Counted from the stretch's first letter, positions 17,856-27,837 are shown. The stretch is 64,000 nucleotides of DNA from CBDFKJ01 sp965248805 (GCA_965248805.1 CBDFKJ010000009.1:1116001-1180000); one strand, 5' to 3'. The notes: a model not told the origin generated them from the sequence alone. A program made the numbers and translations.

Positions 17856-19784
17856 ATGCACGCGCTGACGATCTTCTTGCCGCTGATCGGCTGCCTGATC
17901 GCGGGGGTGTTCGGGCGCCAGATCGGCGATCGCGCCGCGCAGTTGGCGACAGTCATTCCAATGCTGATCGCGGCATTGCTCAGCTGCGTCATTCTTTACC
18001 AGGTCGCGTTTCAAGGCGTTTGGATCACCGTCGATCTTTTCAGTTGGATCGACTCTGGCTCGCTCGAGGCCAGCTGGGCGCTCAAATTCGATACGCTGAG
18101 CGCTGTGATGGTGTTCGTGGTTTGTGTCGTGTCCTCGATGATCCATGTCTATTCCATCGGCTACATGGCGCATGATCCCTCGATCCCGCGCTTCTTCGCC
18201 TATCTGAGCCTGTTCACGTTCGCCATGCTGATGCTGGTAACGGCCGACAACTTGGTGCAGTTGTTCTTCGGCTGGGAAGGCGTGGGCTTGGCCTCGTATC
18301 TGCTAATCGGGTTCTGGTACGAACGGCCGAGCGCCAACGCCGCCGCGATGAAGGCGTTCATCGTCAATCGCATTGGTGACTTCGGGTTCTTGCTGGGTAT
18401 TCTCGGCGTCTACTTCGCCTTTGGATCGCTCGATCTCGACACCATTTTCGCCGCCGCGCCGGAGGCGGCGGGACGTACGCTGCACTTCCTGGGCATGGAC
18501 CTCGATCTCATGAGCACGCTGTGCCTGCTCCTATTCCTCGGGGCGATGGGCAAGTCGGCGCAGTTGGGCCTGCACACGTGGCTGCCGGATGCGATGGAGG
18601 GGCCGACGCCGGTGTCGGCCCTGATCCACGCCGCCACGATGGTGACGGCGGGTGTGTTCCTGGTAGTGCGCTGCTCGCCGCTGTTCGAATACGCGCCGAC
18701 CGCGCTCGCGTTCGTCACCATTATCGGCGCGTCGACCGCGTTTTTCGCCGCCACGGTGGCGCTGACGCAAAATGATATCAAACGCGTCGTGGCCTATTCG
18801 ACCTGTTCGCAGCTCGGCTACATGTTCTTCGCCGCCGGCGTCGGCGCCTACGCGGCCGCGATTTTCCACCTCATGACCCACGCCTTCTTCAAGGCGCTTC
18901 TGTTCCTTGGCTCCGGCAGCGTGATCCACGCCATGGACGACGAGCAGGACATGCGGCGCATGGGCGGCCTGGCGCCGAAGATGCGCCTGACCGCCATACT
19001 GATGTGGGTCGGTTGCCTGTCTCTGGCGGGCATTCCCTTGTTCGCCGGTTACTACTCGAAAGACATCATCCTGGAAGCGACCTTCGCCGCGCACAGCCCC
19101 GTCGGCCAATACGCGTTCTGGCTTGGCCTCGCCGGCGTGCCGATGACTGCGTTCTATTCATGGCGGCTATTGCTGATGACCTTCCACGGTAAGACGCGCG
19201 CCGAAAAACGCGTTTTCGACCACGCCCATGAGGCGCCGTGGACGATGCTGGCCCCCAACGTCGTGCTCGCAGTGGGCGCCATAGTCGCCGGCGGCCTGGC
19301 GTTCGACACCTTCGTCGGCGATGGCATGGACGCGTTCTGGGGCGCGTCAATCTTGACGCTTGCCGAGGAGAATATTCTCGTCGCCGCGCACCACGTGCCG
19401 TCATGGGTGCCGCTCGCACCGACGGTTGCCGCCGCCGTAGGCATCCTGGTCGCGTTCGCGCTGTATATGTGGGTGCCGAGTTTACCGGCGACGATCGCAC
19501 GTGTGTTCAGCGGCCCTTACCGGTTCCTGCTTAACAAGTGGTATTTCGACGAGCTGTACGACCGCATCATTGTGCGGCCGATGTTCATGATGGGCCGTGG
19601 TCTGTGGAAGTCAGGCGATGAAGCACTGATCGACGTTGTCGGACCGGACGGCGTGGCGGCGGTGGCGCGCGATCTTTCGGTGCGCGCCGGTCGCCTGCAA
19701 TCGGGCTATGTGTACCACTATGCGTTTGCGATGCTGATTGGCGTCGTCGCGCTGGTGACGTGGTACATGCTGCGCGCGGGTTGA
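17856..19784 (+). CDS. nuoL: NADH-quinone oxidoreductase subunit L
   Basis: The distal Mrp-antiporter-like proton-pumping subunit. The 642 residues have about 16 helices. FFGWEGVGLASYLLIGFWY carries the key glutamate, and GKSAQLGLHTWLPDAMEGPTPVSALIHAATMV carries the conserved lysine/histidine path. THAFFKALLFLGSGSVIHAM follows. The long C-terminal lateral helix region is present (FDELYDRIIVRPM). It is the first of the L-M-N series. Confidence 0.96.
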   Translation: MHALTIFLPLIGCLIAGVFGRQIGDRAAQLATVIPMLIAALLSCVILYQVAFQGVWITVDLFSWIDSGSLEASWALKFDTLSAVMVFVVCVVSSMIHVYSIGYMAHDPSIPRFFAYLSLFTFAMLMLVTADNLVQLFFGWEGVGLASYLLIGFWYERPSANAAAMKAFIVNRIGDFGFLLGILGVYFAFGSLDLDTIFAAAPEAAGRTLHFLGMDLDLMSTLCLLLFLGAMGKSAQLGLHTWLPDAMEGPTPVSALIHAATMVTAGVFLVVRCSPLFEYAPTALAFVTIIGASTAFFAATVALTQNDIKRVVAYSTCSQLGYMFFAAGVGAYAAAIFHLMTHAFFKALLFLGSGSVIHAMDDEQDMRRMGGLAPKMRLTAILMWVGCLSLAGIPLFAGYYSKDIILEATFAAHSPVGQYAFWLGLAGVPMTAFYSWRLLLMTFHGKTRAEKRVFDHAHEAPWTMLAPNVVLAVGAIVAGGLAFDTFVGDGMDAFWGASILTLAEENILVAAHHVPSWVPLAPTVAAAVGILVAFALYMWVPSLPATIARVFSGPYRFLLNKWYFDELYDRIIVRPMFMMGRGLWKSGDEALIDVVGPDGVAAVARDLSVRAGRLQSGYVYHYAFAMLIGVVALVTWYMLRAG

Positions 19785-19794
19785 GGAGGCGGAC

Positions 19795-21309
19795 GTGACC
19801 GATTTGCCGCTCCTGTCGCTCACCACGTTCCTGCCGACCATAGGCGCGCTGTTCATTCTCACCATCCGCGGTGATGCGGAGACAGTAGCGCGCAACGCGC
19901 GTTACGCCGCGCTATGGGTCTCGCTGGCGACGTTCGTCGTAAGTCTGGTGATCTGGCTGCGCTTCGATCCGACAACCGCGGATTTTCAGTTCGTAGAGCG
20001 GGTGGCGTGGCTGCCGGCGTTCAACATCTCCTACCACATGGGTGTCGACGGGATATCCCTGTTCTTCGTCCTGCTGGTGACGCTGCTGACGCCGCTGTGC
20101 GTGTTGGCGTCGTGGGAAGTCATCAAGTCGCGCGTCAAGGAGTACATGATCGCCTTCCTGGCGCTGGAGACGCTGATGATCGGCGCGTTCTGCGCGCTCG
20201 ACATGGTCTTGTTCTACATCTTCTTCGAAGGCGTGCTGATCCCGATGTTCCTCATCATCGGTGTGTGGGGCGGACCGCGGCGCGTCTATTCGGCGTTCAA
20301 GTTCTTTCTCTATACGCTCACTGGCTCAGTGCTGTTCTTCGTTGCCATCCTGACGCTGTACCTGCAGGCCGGCACAACCGACATTCCGACGCTCACCGAC
20401 TTCTCGGTCGACCGCGGATTGCAGCTGTGGCTGTGGCTTGCGTTCCTGGCGTCGTTCGCGGTGAAGCTGCCGATGTGGCCGGTGCACACTTGGCTGCCGG
20501 ACGCGCATGTCGAAGCGCCGACGGCGGGCTCGGTGGTCCTTGCCGGGGTCCTGCTGAAGATGGGCGGTTACGGTTTCCTGCGCTTCTCGCTACCGATGCT
20601 GCCGCTGGCCTCGAGCGAATTCACGCCGCTGATCTATGCGCTGAGCGTCATCGCCATCGTCTACACCTCGTTGGTCGCGCTGGCGCAGGAGGACATGAAG
20701 AAGCTGATTGCGTACTCATCGGTGGCGCATATGGGCTTCGTCACCATCGGCATTTTCTCGGTAACCCATCAAGGCGTGCAGGGCGCGATCTTCCAGATGC
20801 TGAGCCACGGCATCGTCTCCGCCGCGCTGTTCCTATGCGTCGGCGTGCTCCACGACCGCATGCATTCGCGCAGGATCGACTCTTACGGTGGCTTGGTCTC
20901 GCGGATGCCGAACTATGCCGTCGTCCTGATGGTATTCACGATGGGCGCGGTGGGGTTGCCGGGAACCAGCGGTTTCGTCGGCGAACTCTTGGTGTTGGTG
21001 GGCGCGTTTCAGGACAACACATGTGTGGCGGCGCTGGCGGCGACCGGCGTCGTGCTGGGTGCCGTGTATATGCTCTATCTCTACCGCCGCGTGATCTTCG
21101 GTCGGCTGACCAAGGACAGCCTGATGGCGATCGCCGACCTCAAGCCGCGCGAGATTGTGGTGTTCGCACCACTGATCGCGCTGGTGTTCTGGATGGGCAT
21201 CTATCCCGCATCCTTCCTTGATGCGATGGATGCGTCAGTGTCCAACTTGCTGCGCCACTACGAAGCCGCGCAGGCGGCGGTCGGCGCTCTGCCGGTTGCG
21301 GCGCGGTAA
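19795..21309 (+). CDS. nuoM: NADH-quinone oxidoreductase subunit M
   Basis: An antiporter-like proton-pumping subunit of 504 residues. It shows FFEGVLIPMFLIIGVWGG with the key glutamate, then KLPMWPVHTWLPDAHVEAPTAGSVVLAGVLLKMGGYG and KKLIAYSSVAHMGF. The start is a GTG at 19795, after GAGG, 10 bp behind nuoL. Confidence 0.96.
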   Translation: MTDLPLLSLTTFLPTIGALFILTIRGDAETVARNARYAALWVSLATFVVSLVIWLRFDPTTADFQFVERVAWLPAFNISYHMGVDGISLFFVLLVTLLTPLCVLASWEVIKSRVKEYMIAFLALETLMIGAFCALDMVLFYIFFEGVLIPMFLIIGVWGGPRRVYSAFKFFLYTLTGSVLFFVAILTLYLQAGTTDIPTLTDFSVDRGLQLWLWLAFLASFAVKLPMWPVHTWLPDAHVEAPTAGSVVLAGVLLKMGGYGFLRFSLPMLPLASSEFTPLIYALSVIAIVYTSLVALAQEDMKKLIAYSSVAHMGFVTIGIFSVTHQGVQGAIFQMLSHGIVSAALFLCVGVLHDRMHSRRIDSYGGLVSRMPNYAVVLMVFTMGAVGLPGTSGFVGELLVLVGAFQDNTCVAALAATGVVLGAVYMLYLYRRVIFGRLTKDSLMAIADLKPREIVVFAPLIALVFWMGIYPASFLDAMDASVSNLLRHYEAAQAAVGALPVAAR

Positions 21310-21317
21310 GGGCGACG

Positions 21318-22760
21318 ATGCCGGTGGCCTTCACAATTAGTGTTTTCCTGCCCGAGCTGTTCGTTGCGCTGGCGTCCATGACGCTGCTCTTGGTCGGCGT
21401 TTTTCGCGGCGAGGACTCCGCGCGTGGCGTCACTTGGCTGACCGTGTTGACCCTGATCGCGGCGGCGGGCCTGGTGCTCGCAGGCCCCGACGTGCGCATG
21501 ATCGCCTTCAACGGCTTGTTCATCGCCGATACGTTTGCCAGCTTCGCCAAGGTCCTGATCCTGCTCGGAACGGCGTTGTCGCTGGTGATGTCCATTGGCT
21601 ACAACGAGCGCGAGCGCATCGAGAGGTTCGAGTTTCCAATTCTGATCTTGCTGGCGACCCTCGGCATGATGCTGATGGTGTCGGCCAACGACTTGATCGC
21701 GATGTATCTGGGCCTCGAATTGCAGAGTCTTGCGCTCTACGTCGTGGCCGCCTATCGCCGCGACACGCTGCGCTCGACCGAGGCGGGACTGAAATACTTC
21801 GTTCTCGGCGCGATCAGCTCGGGCCTTCTTTTGTATGGCGCGTCGATGGTCTACGGCTTTGCCGGTACCACCCATTTCGGCGCGCTGCGGGAGGTGTTGG
21901 GCTCCGAGAGTGTTCCCATCGGCGTTATCGTCGGAATCGTATTCGTTACGGCGGGACTCGCGTTCAAGGTGTCGGCCGTGCCGTTCCACATGTGGACGCC
22001 CGACGTCTACGAAGGCGCGCCGACGCCGGTGACGGCGTTCTTCTCGATCGCGCCCAAGGTCGCCGCGATGGCGCTGTTCACGCGCGTTTTGTTCGGGCCG
22101 TTCGCTGCCGCCGCCGCCGACTGGCAGCAGATCATCATCGTGATCTCGATCGGATCGATGATCCTGGGTGCACTCGCCGCGATCAACCAGACCAACATCA
22201 AGCGCCTGATGGCCTACAGCTCCATCGGGCACATGGGCTACGCGCTGGTGGGCCTGGCGGCGGGCAACGAGGCCGGCGTGCAAGGCGTGCTCGTCTATCT
22301 GACGATTTATCTGTTCATGAATGTCGGCGCGTTCGCGTGCATTCTATCGATGCGGCGCGAAGGACAGATGGTCGAAAATATCGGCGATCTGGCCGGCCTG
22401 AACCGCACGCAGCCGGGTTTGGCGCTGGCGCTTGGCGTGTTCATGTTTTCGCTGGCGGGTATTCCGCCGCTGGCGGGCTTCTTCGGCAAGCTCTACGTCT
22501 TCCTGGCCGCGGTTGAAGCCGAACTATACGGCTTGGCGATCATCGGCCTGCTCGCCTCGGTCGTGTCGGCGTTCTACTACCTGCGCATCGTCAAGTTGGT
22601 GTACTTCGACGAGCCGGCCGACGCCTTCGACCGACCCATCGGACTGGCAATGGCAACCATTCTGGGCGCCAGCGCGCTGGTGACGCTGTTGTTCTTCGCC
22701 GTGCTGTCGCCGGTCCTGGATGGTGCGGGCGCGGCGGCGGCGGCGCTGTTTGCGGCATGA
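21318..22760 (+). CDS. nuoN: NADH-quinone oxidoreductase subunit N
   Basis: The third antiporter-like subunit (480 residues). YLGLELQSLALYVVAAYRR has the conserved glutamate. FKVSAVPFHMWTPDVYEGAPTPVTAF and KRLMAYSSIGHMGYAL are also typical. It ends the fourteen complex I genes; its stop overlaps the birA start (ATGA), so birA and the genes after it belong to the same transcription unit. Confidence 0.96.
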   Translation: MPVAFTISVFLPELFVALASMTLLLVGVFRGEDSARGVTWLTVLTLIAAAGLVLAGPDVRMIAFNGLFIADTFASFAKVLILLGTALSLVMSIGYNERERIERFEFPILILLATLGMMLMVSANDLIAMYLGLELQSLALYVVAAYRRDTLRSTEAGLKYFVLGAISSGLLLYGASMVYGFAGTTHFGALREVLGSESVPIGVIVGIVFVTAGLAFKVSAVPFHMWTPDVYEGAPTPVTAFFSIAPKVAAMALFTRVLFGPFAAAAADWQQIIIVISIGSMILGALAAINQTNIKRLMAYSSIGHMGYALVGLAAGNEAGVQGVLVYLTIYLFMNVGAFACILSMRREGQMVENIGDLAGLNRTQPGLALALGVFMFSLAGIPPLAGFFGKLYVFLAAVEAELYGLAIIGLLASVVSAFYYLRIVKLVYFDEPADAFDRPIGLAMATILGASALVTLLFFAVLSPVLDGAGAAAAALFAA

Positions 22761-23518
22761 CGTCGCCCAGGCGTTTGGACCCGCGCTTTCACCTCATCGC
22801 GCTGGACCGCATCGACAGCACGAACGACGAGGCCAAGCGCCGCGCGAAGGATGGCGCCGACGACGGCACGCTGATCTGGGCTCGTGAACAATTGGCCGGG
22901 CGTGGCCGTCACGGGCGCGTTTGGCGCTCGCCGTCCGGAAACCTATACTTGTCGCTGGTGCTGCGGCCGCGCGTGGCGCCGCTCGAGGCGATGCAGTTAG
23001 GCTTCGTGGGCGCCGTGGCGCTGAGCGATACACTCGCCGATGTGCTGACGCCGGAGGCGACAATCGGACACAAGTGGCCCAATGACGTACTGGTGAAGGG
23101 CGCCAAGATCGCCGGCATTCTGGCAGAAAGCGCGGGCGGCGCCGGTCGGCATGTCGACTGGGCCATCCTCGGCATCGGCGTCAACGTGGCGAGCCATCCC
23201 GCCGAGACCGACTACGCGGCGACCAGCCTGCGCGCGGCGGGATCGGAAATTTCTGTCGAGGCCCTGTTGCCGATGCTTGCAAACCGCATCCTGGCCTGGC
23301 GCGATCGCTGGCTGGACGAGGGCTTTGCGCCGGTCAGGCAAAGTTGGCTTCAGCGTGCGAGCGGCCTCGGCGCGGGGCTTTCCGTCAGACTCGCCGACGC
23401 GACAATCGAGGGACAATTCGCCGGCGTCGACGCCGGCGGCGCGCTGGTGCTGCGCACTGGCGATGGGCAAACACGCACGATCGCAGCTGGCGATGTTCAG
23501 TCGGCGCGGGCGGCGTGA
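22757..23518 (+). CDS. birA: Biotin--[acetyl-CoA-carboxylase] ligase
   Basis: This enzyme activates biotin as biotinyl-AMP and attaches it to the biotin carboxyl carrier protein. The 253-residue enzyme has GRGRHGRVW (ATP/biotin loop) near residue 50, KWPNDVLV near 112 and IAGILAE just after. It lacks the N-terminal helix-turn-helix of group II BirA, so it is a ligase only and not a repressor. The gene order nuoN-birA-coaX-rnj is common in alphaproteobacteria. Confidence 0.94.
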   Translation: MTSPRRLDPRFHLIALDRIDSTNDEAKRRAKDGADDGTLIWAREQLAGRGRHGRVWRSPSGNLYLSLVLRPRVAPLEAMQLGFVGAVALSDTLADVLTPEATIGHKWPNDVLVKGAKIAGILAESAGGAGRHVDWAILGIGVNVASHPAETDYAATSLRAAGSEISVEALLPMLANRILAWRDRWLDEGFAPVRQSWLQRASGLGAGLSVRLADATIEGQFAGVDAGGALVLRTGDGQTRTIAAGDVQSARAA

Positions 23519-23528
23519 GGGCAGGGAC

Positions 23529-24302
23529 GTGCTGCTAGCCATCGACTGCGGCAACACCAACACCCTGTTTGCCGTCTATGACGGCGATACCCAGCGCGGC
23601 GCCTGGCGCATATCCACCGCCGTGCACCGGACGGCCGATGAATACGCGGTTTGGCTGACGCAGCTCATGGGATTGCGCGACATTACGCCCGCCGACATCG
23701 TCGATGCCATCATCGCCAGCGTTGTGCCCGAGGCCAAATTTCCGCTCAAATCCCTAGTGCGTGCTTATTTCAATACCGAGCCAGCGGTCATCGGCGAAGG
23801 CGAACTGCGTCTTGGGCTGGAGGTGCTTATCGACCGGCCGGAGCAAGTCGGTGCCGATCGCCTGGTCAATGCCGTCGCGGCGCACGTCCGCTACCCCGGC
23901 GATCTTATCGTCATCGATTTCGGCACCGCCACGACCTTCGACCTGGTCAATGATGCCGGCAACTATGTCGGCAGCGTCATCGCGCCTGGCATCCGCCTGT
24001 CGATGGATGCATTGTACATGGCGGCGGCACAGTTGCCGCGGGTCGCCGTCGAACGGCCGGCGCAGGTGATCGGTAAGGCAACGGTGCCGGCGATGCGCTC
24101 GGGCGTGTTCTGGGGCTACGTCTCGATGATCGAGGGCATGGTCGCGCGTATTCGCAACGAGTACGGCAAGCCCCAGCAGGTGATCGCCACTGGTGGACTG
24201 GCGCCGTTGTTCCTCGATGCGACCGATGTGATCGAGCATGTCGATCCGGACTTGACGGTGCGCGGTCTGGTCGAGGTCCATCGCCGCAACTTGCCGTCGT
24301 GA
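23529..24302 (+). CDS. coaX: Type III pantothenate kinase
   Basis: CoaX catalyses the first step of coenzyme A synthesis, phosphorylating pantothenate with ATP and a monovalent cation. The 257 residues show the ASKHA-fold phosphate-1 motif LLAIDCGNTNTLFAV at the N-terminus, GADRLVNAVAA near residue 100 and the IDFGTATTFD motif near 130. GSVIAPGIRLSMDAL follows. The GTG at 23529 is chosen because the P-loop must start at residue 3-4. The stop overlaps the rnj start. Confidence 0.95.
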   Translation: MLLAIDCGNTNTLFAVYDGDTQRGAWRISTAVHRTADEYAVWLTQLMGLRDITPADIVDAIIASVVPEAKFPLKSLVRAYFNTEPAVIGEGELRLGLEVLIDRPEQVGADRLVNAVAAHVRYPGDLIVIDFGTATTFDLVNDAGNYVGSVIAPGIRLSMDALYMAAAQLPRVAVERPAQVIGKATVPAMRSGVFWGYVSMIEGMVARIRNEYGKPQQVIATGGLAPLFLDATDVIEHVDPDLTVRGLVEVHRRNLPS

Positions 24303-25981
24303 GCGAATTTCCCACCAGCTATACGCCCGTCGGCAGCGACGAGATCGTGTTCCTACCGCTCGGCGGCACCGGCGAGATCGGCATGAATCTCAATCTGTAC
24401 GGCCACGCCGGCAAATGGCTAATGATCGATTGCGGGGTCATGTTCGGCGATGACTCGACGCCGGGCGTCGACGTCATCCTGCCCGATCCAACATTTATCG
24501 AGGACCGGCGCAAGCACCTGGTCGGACTCGTGCTGACCCACGGGCACGAGGACCATATCGGCGCCGTGGCGCATATGTGGCCGCGCCTGCGCTGTCCCGT
24601 TTATGCAACGCCGTTCACTGCGGCGCTGGTACGCGGCAAGCTTGCGGACGCCGAGTTGCTGGACAAAGTGCCGCTGACCGAGATCGACATGTCGGCCCGG
24701 TTCACGCTTGGACCGTTCGATTTGCAGCTCATAACGTTGACGCACTCGATCCCGGAACCCAACGCCGTGGTCGTGCGCACCAAAGCGGGCACGATTTTGC
24801 ACACCGGCGACTGGAAGCTCGATCCGTCGCCGGTCATCGGCGACACGGCCGATGACAAGGCGCTGCGCGATCTCGGCGCCGAGGGCGTGCTGGCGATGGT
24901 GTGTGACTCGACGAATGCGCTGGTCGAGGGCGACTCGGGCTCCGAAGAGGCGCTGCACCAGAGCCTGCACGAGCTGGTCGGGCGCTATGACAAGCGCGTG
25001 GTCGTGGCGTGCTTCGCCAGCAACGTGGCACGCCTGCGCACCATCGCGAAAGTCGCCGCTGCGCATGGTCGGCACGTAGCCTTGGTCGGACGATCCTTGT
25101 GGCGCATGACGGCGGCGGCGCGCGCCACGGGTTATCTGGACGGGATCCCCGATTTCGTGTCGGAGCAGGATGCCGGCATGTTGCCGTCCTCGATCGTGTT
25201 GATGATCTGCACCGGGAGTCAGGGCGAGGCGCGCGCGGCGTTGCCCCGGATCGCTCGTGATGCTCACCCGCACGTGACGCTCGATGCAGGCGACGTCGTC
25301 ATCTTTTCGTCGCGCATCATCCCGGGCAACGAAAAGCCCATCGGCCGTCTGCACAATGCGCTCGCCGCCCGCGGCGTCGAGGTCATCACCGAACGGGACC
25401 ACTTCGTCCATGTCTCCGGGCACCCGGCGCGGGACGAGTTGCTGCAAATGTACCAATGGGTGCGCCCGCAGATCGCGGTGCCGGTGCACGGCGAGTTGCG
25501 GCACATGCTGGGTCATGCGGAGCTGGCGCGCGCCTGCCAGGTTAAGCATGCGCCGGTGATCGCCAACGGCGACGCGCTGCGGATCTCCAAGCGCAGCGTG
25601 CGCGTGGTGGCGCGGGTGCAGCACGGTCGACTGGCCGTTGATGGCACGCGTCTTACGCCGCTGGACGGTGCGGCGTTGCGCCAGCGCCAACGCATGCTGT
25701 GGAACGGCAGCGCGATGGTGACGCTGGTGGTGGATCGCGACGGCAATCTGCTGTCCGATCCGCAGCTGTCGGCGCCGGGATTGTTGGGCGACGATGCGCC
25801 CGATGTTGAGATCGCCGACGACATCATCGACGACGTCATGGATGCGGTCGAAAACCTGCCGGCGAGCCGGCGCCGGGATGACAAGTCGGTGCGCGACGCG
25901 GCGCGTCGCGCCGTGCGGCGGGCCGTGTTCGAACTTCGCGGCAAGAAGCCGCCAGCCGAAGTCCATCTGATCCGGCTATAG
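24299..25981 (+). CDS. rnj: Ribonuclease J
   Basis: A metallo-beta-lactamase/beta-CASP RNase with 5-prime exonuclease and endonuclease activity in RNA maturation and decay. The 560-residue protein has the zinc motif THGHEDHIGA near residue 80, LTHSIPEPNAV and HTGDWKLD, and VCDSTNA. The beta-CASP region has CTGSQGEARAAL, and HVSGHPARDELLQM and PVHGEL carry the late histidines. The start GTG overlaps the coaX stop by 4 bp. Confidence 0.95.
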   Translation: MSEFPTSYTPVGSDEIVFLPLGGTGEIGMNLNLYGHAGKWLMIDCGVMFGDDSTPGVDVILPDPTFIEDRRKHLVGLVLTHGHEDHIGAVAHMWPRLRCPVYATPFTAALVRGKLADAELLDKVPLTEIDMSARFTLGPFDLQLITLTHSIPEPNAVVVRTKAGTILHTGDWKLDPSPVIGDTADDKALRDLGAEGVLAMVCDSTNALVEGDSGSEEALHQSLHELVGRYDKRVVVACFASNVARLRTIAKVAAAHGRHVALVGRSLWRMTAAARATGYLDGIPDFVSEQDAGMLPSSIVLMICTGSQGEARAALPRIARDAHPHVTLDAGDVVIFSSRIIPGNEKPIGRLHNALAARGVEVITERDHFVHVSGHPARDELLQMYQWVRPQIAVPVHGELRHMLGHAELARACQVKHAPVIANGDALRISKRSVRVVARVQHGRLAVDGTRLTPLDGAALRQRQRMLWNGSAMVTLVVDRDGNLLSDPQLSAPGLLGDDAPDVEIADDIIDDVMDAVENLPASRRRDDKSVRDAARRAVRRAVFELRGKKPPAEVHLIRL

Positions 25982-25995
25982 ACCGAGGCTGCGTA

Positions 25996-26400
25996 ATGAT
26001 CGGGCGCCTCAACCACGTCGCGATTGCCGTCCCCGATGTGGGCGCCGCCGCCGCCGTCTATCGTGAAGCGCTGGGTGCGAGCGTGTCAGCACCCCTCGAT
26101 CTGCCGGCCCATGGCGTCACGACCGTGTTCGTCGAGCTGCCGAACACGAGCGTTGAGCTGATGCAGCCCCTAGGCGAGGCCTCACCGATCTCGCGGTTCC
26201 TCGCCCGCCACCCGGCCGGCGGCTTGCATCATGTCTGTTACGAAGTCGCCGATATCGATGCCGCGCGCGATCGGCTGGCGGCCGCAGGCGCGCGCGTGCT
26301 CGGCGACGGTACGCCGCAGCCGGGCGTCCACGGCAGACCGGTGCTGTTCCTGCATCCGAAAGATTTCGGCGGCACGCTGATCGAGCTGGAGCAGGTGTGA
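25996..26400 (+). CDS. mce: Methylmalonyl-CoA epimerase
   Basis: A vicinal-oxygen-chelate fold enzyme that interconverts the (R) and (S) forms of methylmalonyl-CoA in propionate metabolism. The 134 residues show the metal ligands: His in LNHVAIAVPD, the pair in GGLHHVCYEV, and the C-terminal glutamate in LIELEQV. HPKDFGGTLIELEQ is typical of the family. It follows rnj by 14 bp. Confidence 0.92.
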   Translation: MIGRLNHVAIAVPDVGAAAAVYREALGASVSAPLDLPAHGVTTVFVELPNTSVELMQPLGEASPISRFLARHPAGGLHHVCYEVADIDAARDRLAAAGARVLGDGTPQPGVHGRPVLFLHPKDFGGTLIELEQV

Positions 26401-26403
26401 GCG

Positions 26404-26928
26404 ATGGACTGGTACTGCGATTTCGCACCGGGCGACCCGTGGCACGGACCCTATCACGACACCGAATACGGCTTCCCTACCCGTGACGAGCACGTGTTGT
26501 TCGAGCGTCTGGCACTGGAGATCAATCAGGCGGGGTTGAGTTGGCTCACGGTGCTGAAGAAGCGTGCGGCGTTCAGCGCCGCGTTCGTGGGCTTCGATGT
26601 CGACCGCGTCGCCGAGTTCGGCGAGCTCGATCGGGCCCGGCTACTGAACGACGCCGGTATCATCCGCAACCGCTTGAAGGTCGATGCCGTGATCGCCAAT
26701 GCGCGCACCGTGCAAGCTCTTCGTGACAGCCACGGCGGTTTCGCCGACTGGCTGGATGCCCATCACCCGCGATCGAAGGACGAGTGGGTGAAACTGTTCA
26801 AGCAGACTTTTCGCTTCACGGGTGGCGAAATCACCGGCGAGTTCCTGATGAGCACCGGCTATTTGGCCGGCACGCATCGTGAGGATTGCCCGGTCTACGA
26901 AAGGATCGCTGAGCTTCAGCCGCCGTGA
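26404..26928 (+). CDS. tag: DNA-3-methyladenine glycosylase I
   Basis: A base-excision-repair enzyme removing 3-methyladenine. The 174-residue protein has the Tag zinc-site elements: Cys4 in DWYCDF, His in YHDTEYG, and C-terminal TGYLAGTHREDCPVY with the last His and Cys. Residues 30-55 (RLALEINQAGLSWLTVLKKR) fit the substrate-recognition helix. It starts 3 bp after mce, is last in the plus-strand run, and is convergent with rlmH (5-bp gap). Confidence 0.93.
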   Translation: MDWYCDFAPGDPWHGPYHDTEYGFPTRDEHVLFERLALEINQAGLSWLTVLKKRAAFSAAFVGFDVDRVAEFGELDRARLLNDAGIIRNRLKVDAVIANARTVQALRDSHGGFADWLDAHHPRSKDEWVKLFKQTFRFTGGEITGEFLMSTGYLAGTHREDCPVYERIAELQPP

Positions 26929-26933
26929 ATGGG

Positions 26934-27389
26934 CTAGCCGCGGTGATAGGGGTGGCCGGCGATGATCTGCTGCGCCCGGTAGAGCTGCTCTGCCAGCACG
27001 GCGCGCGCCAGGAGATGCGGCCAAGTCAGGCGTCCGAACGACAGTATCCAGTGCGCATGCGCGCGCGCCGCGTCATCCAAACCGTCGGCGCCGCCGATCA
27101 GGAATGCCAGATCCCTGACGCTGCCATCCTGCCAATCCGAGAGTCGGCGCGCGAGCCGCGCGCTGTCGGCCGTGTCTCCGCATTCGTCGAGCGCCACGAC
27201 GACGCTTCCCGGCGCAACCGCTGCCAATAGCGCCTCGCCCTCGGCGGCGCGGCGGTCAGGCCGGCGTTTGCGGAGTTCTATTTCGTTCAGATCGAGCGGC
27301 CAAGCCGTCACGCGCCGCGCGTAGTGACTGTACAGCGCCGCCGCCGGATCGCCGCGGGCGCGTCCGATCGCCGCGATGAGGATGCGCAC
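26934..27389 (-). CDS. rlmH: 23S rRNA (pseudouridine1915-N3)-methyltransferase
   Basis: A SPOUT-class methyltransferase acting on pseudouridine 1915 of 23S rRNA in the assembled 70S ribosome. The 151 residues end with the SAM-knot signatures FLIGGADGLDDA and LARAVLAEQLYRAQQIIAGHPYH. It is the last gene of the rplU-rlmH minus-strand cluster and is adjacent to rsfS, as in most bacteria. Confidence 0.94.
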   Translation of the reverse strand: MRILIAAIGRARGDPAAALYSHYARRVTAWPLDLNEIELRKRRPDRRAAEGEALLAAVAPGSVVVALDECGDTADSARLARRLSDWQDGSVRDLAFLIGGADGLDDAARAHAHWILSFGRLTWPHLLARAVLAEQLYRAQQIIAGHPYHRG

Positions 27390-27430
27390 TGCGACGACGT
27401 CCTAACAGTCGAATAGAGGCGGGTCTTAGG

Positions 27431-27772
27431 TCATGCGAAGGCGCTGCGCGCCGGTTCGTCCGGCGTCAGATCCGCTTCCCACAGCTTTTCGAGATCGTAG
27501 TATGCGCGCACCTCTGGCTGGAACAGATGCACGACGATGTCGCCGACATCGATCAAGACCCAGTTGCTCTGAGCTAGACCCTCCGCGTGCGCGCCGCGTA
27601 CGCCGAATCGCTTCATCTTTTCCATGAGGTGCTCGGCCATCGCCGCCACCTTGCGCGCCGACCGACCGGAGGCGATCACCATGTAATCGCAAAAATCGGC
27701 CTTGCCGGCGAGAGGGACGACCCGGACATCCTCGCCCTGATCGTCGTCGAGGGATTCCAACACGAGGGACAA
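27431..27772 (-). CDS. rsfS: Ribosomal silencing factor RsfS
   Basis: RsfS binds L14 and blocks subunit joining when nutrients are short. The 113 residues contain the DUF143 core: KADFCDYMVIASGRSARKV, NWVLIDVGDIVVHLFQPEVRAYYDLEKLW. No ATG or GTG lies in frame near the domain start, and an upstream stop limits the choice, so a TTG at 27770-27772 is used; the true start may differ by a few residues. It lies between nadD and rlmH. Confidence 0.9.
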   Translation of the reverse strand: MSLVLESLDDDQGEDVRVVPLAGKADFCDYMVIASGRSARKVAAMAEHLMEKMKRFGVRGAHAEGLAQSNWVLIDVGDIVVHLFQPEVRAYYDLEKLWEADLTPDEPARSAFA

Positions 27773-27837
27773 TTGGCTCGCGGGTTTCCCGTTACCTTTT
27801 GTGTTTCGTATGGTTGCAACCTCTATTCGTTATCGTT

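Noticed and set aside
24419..25966. 515-codon frame antisense to ribonuclease J
   Set aside because: His/Arg/Gln-rich shadow of a certain gene.
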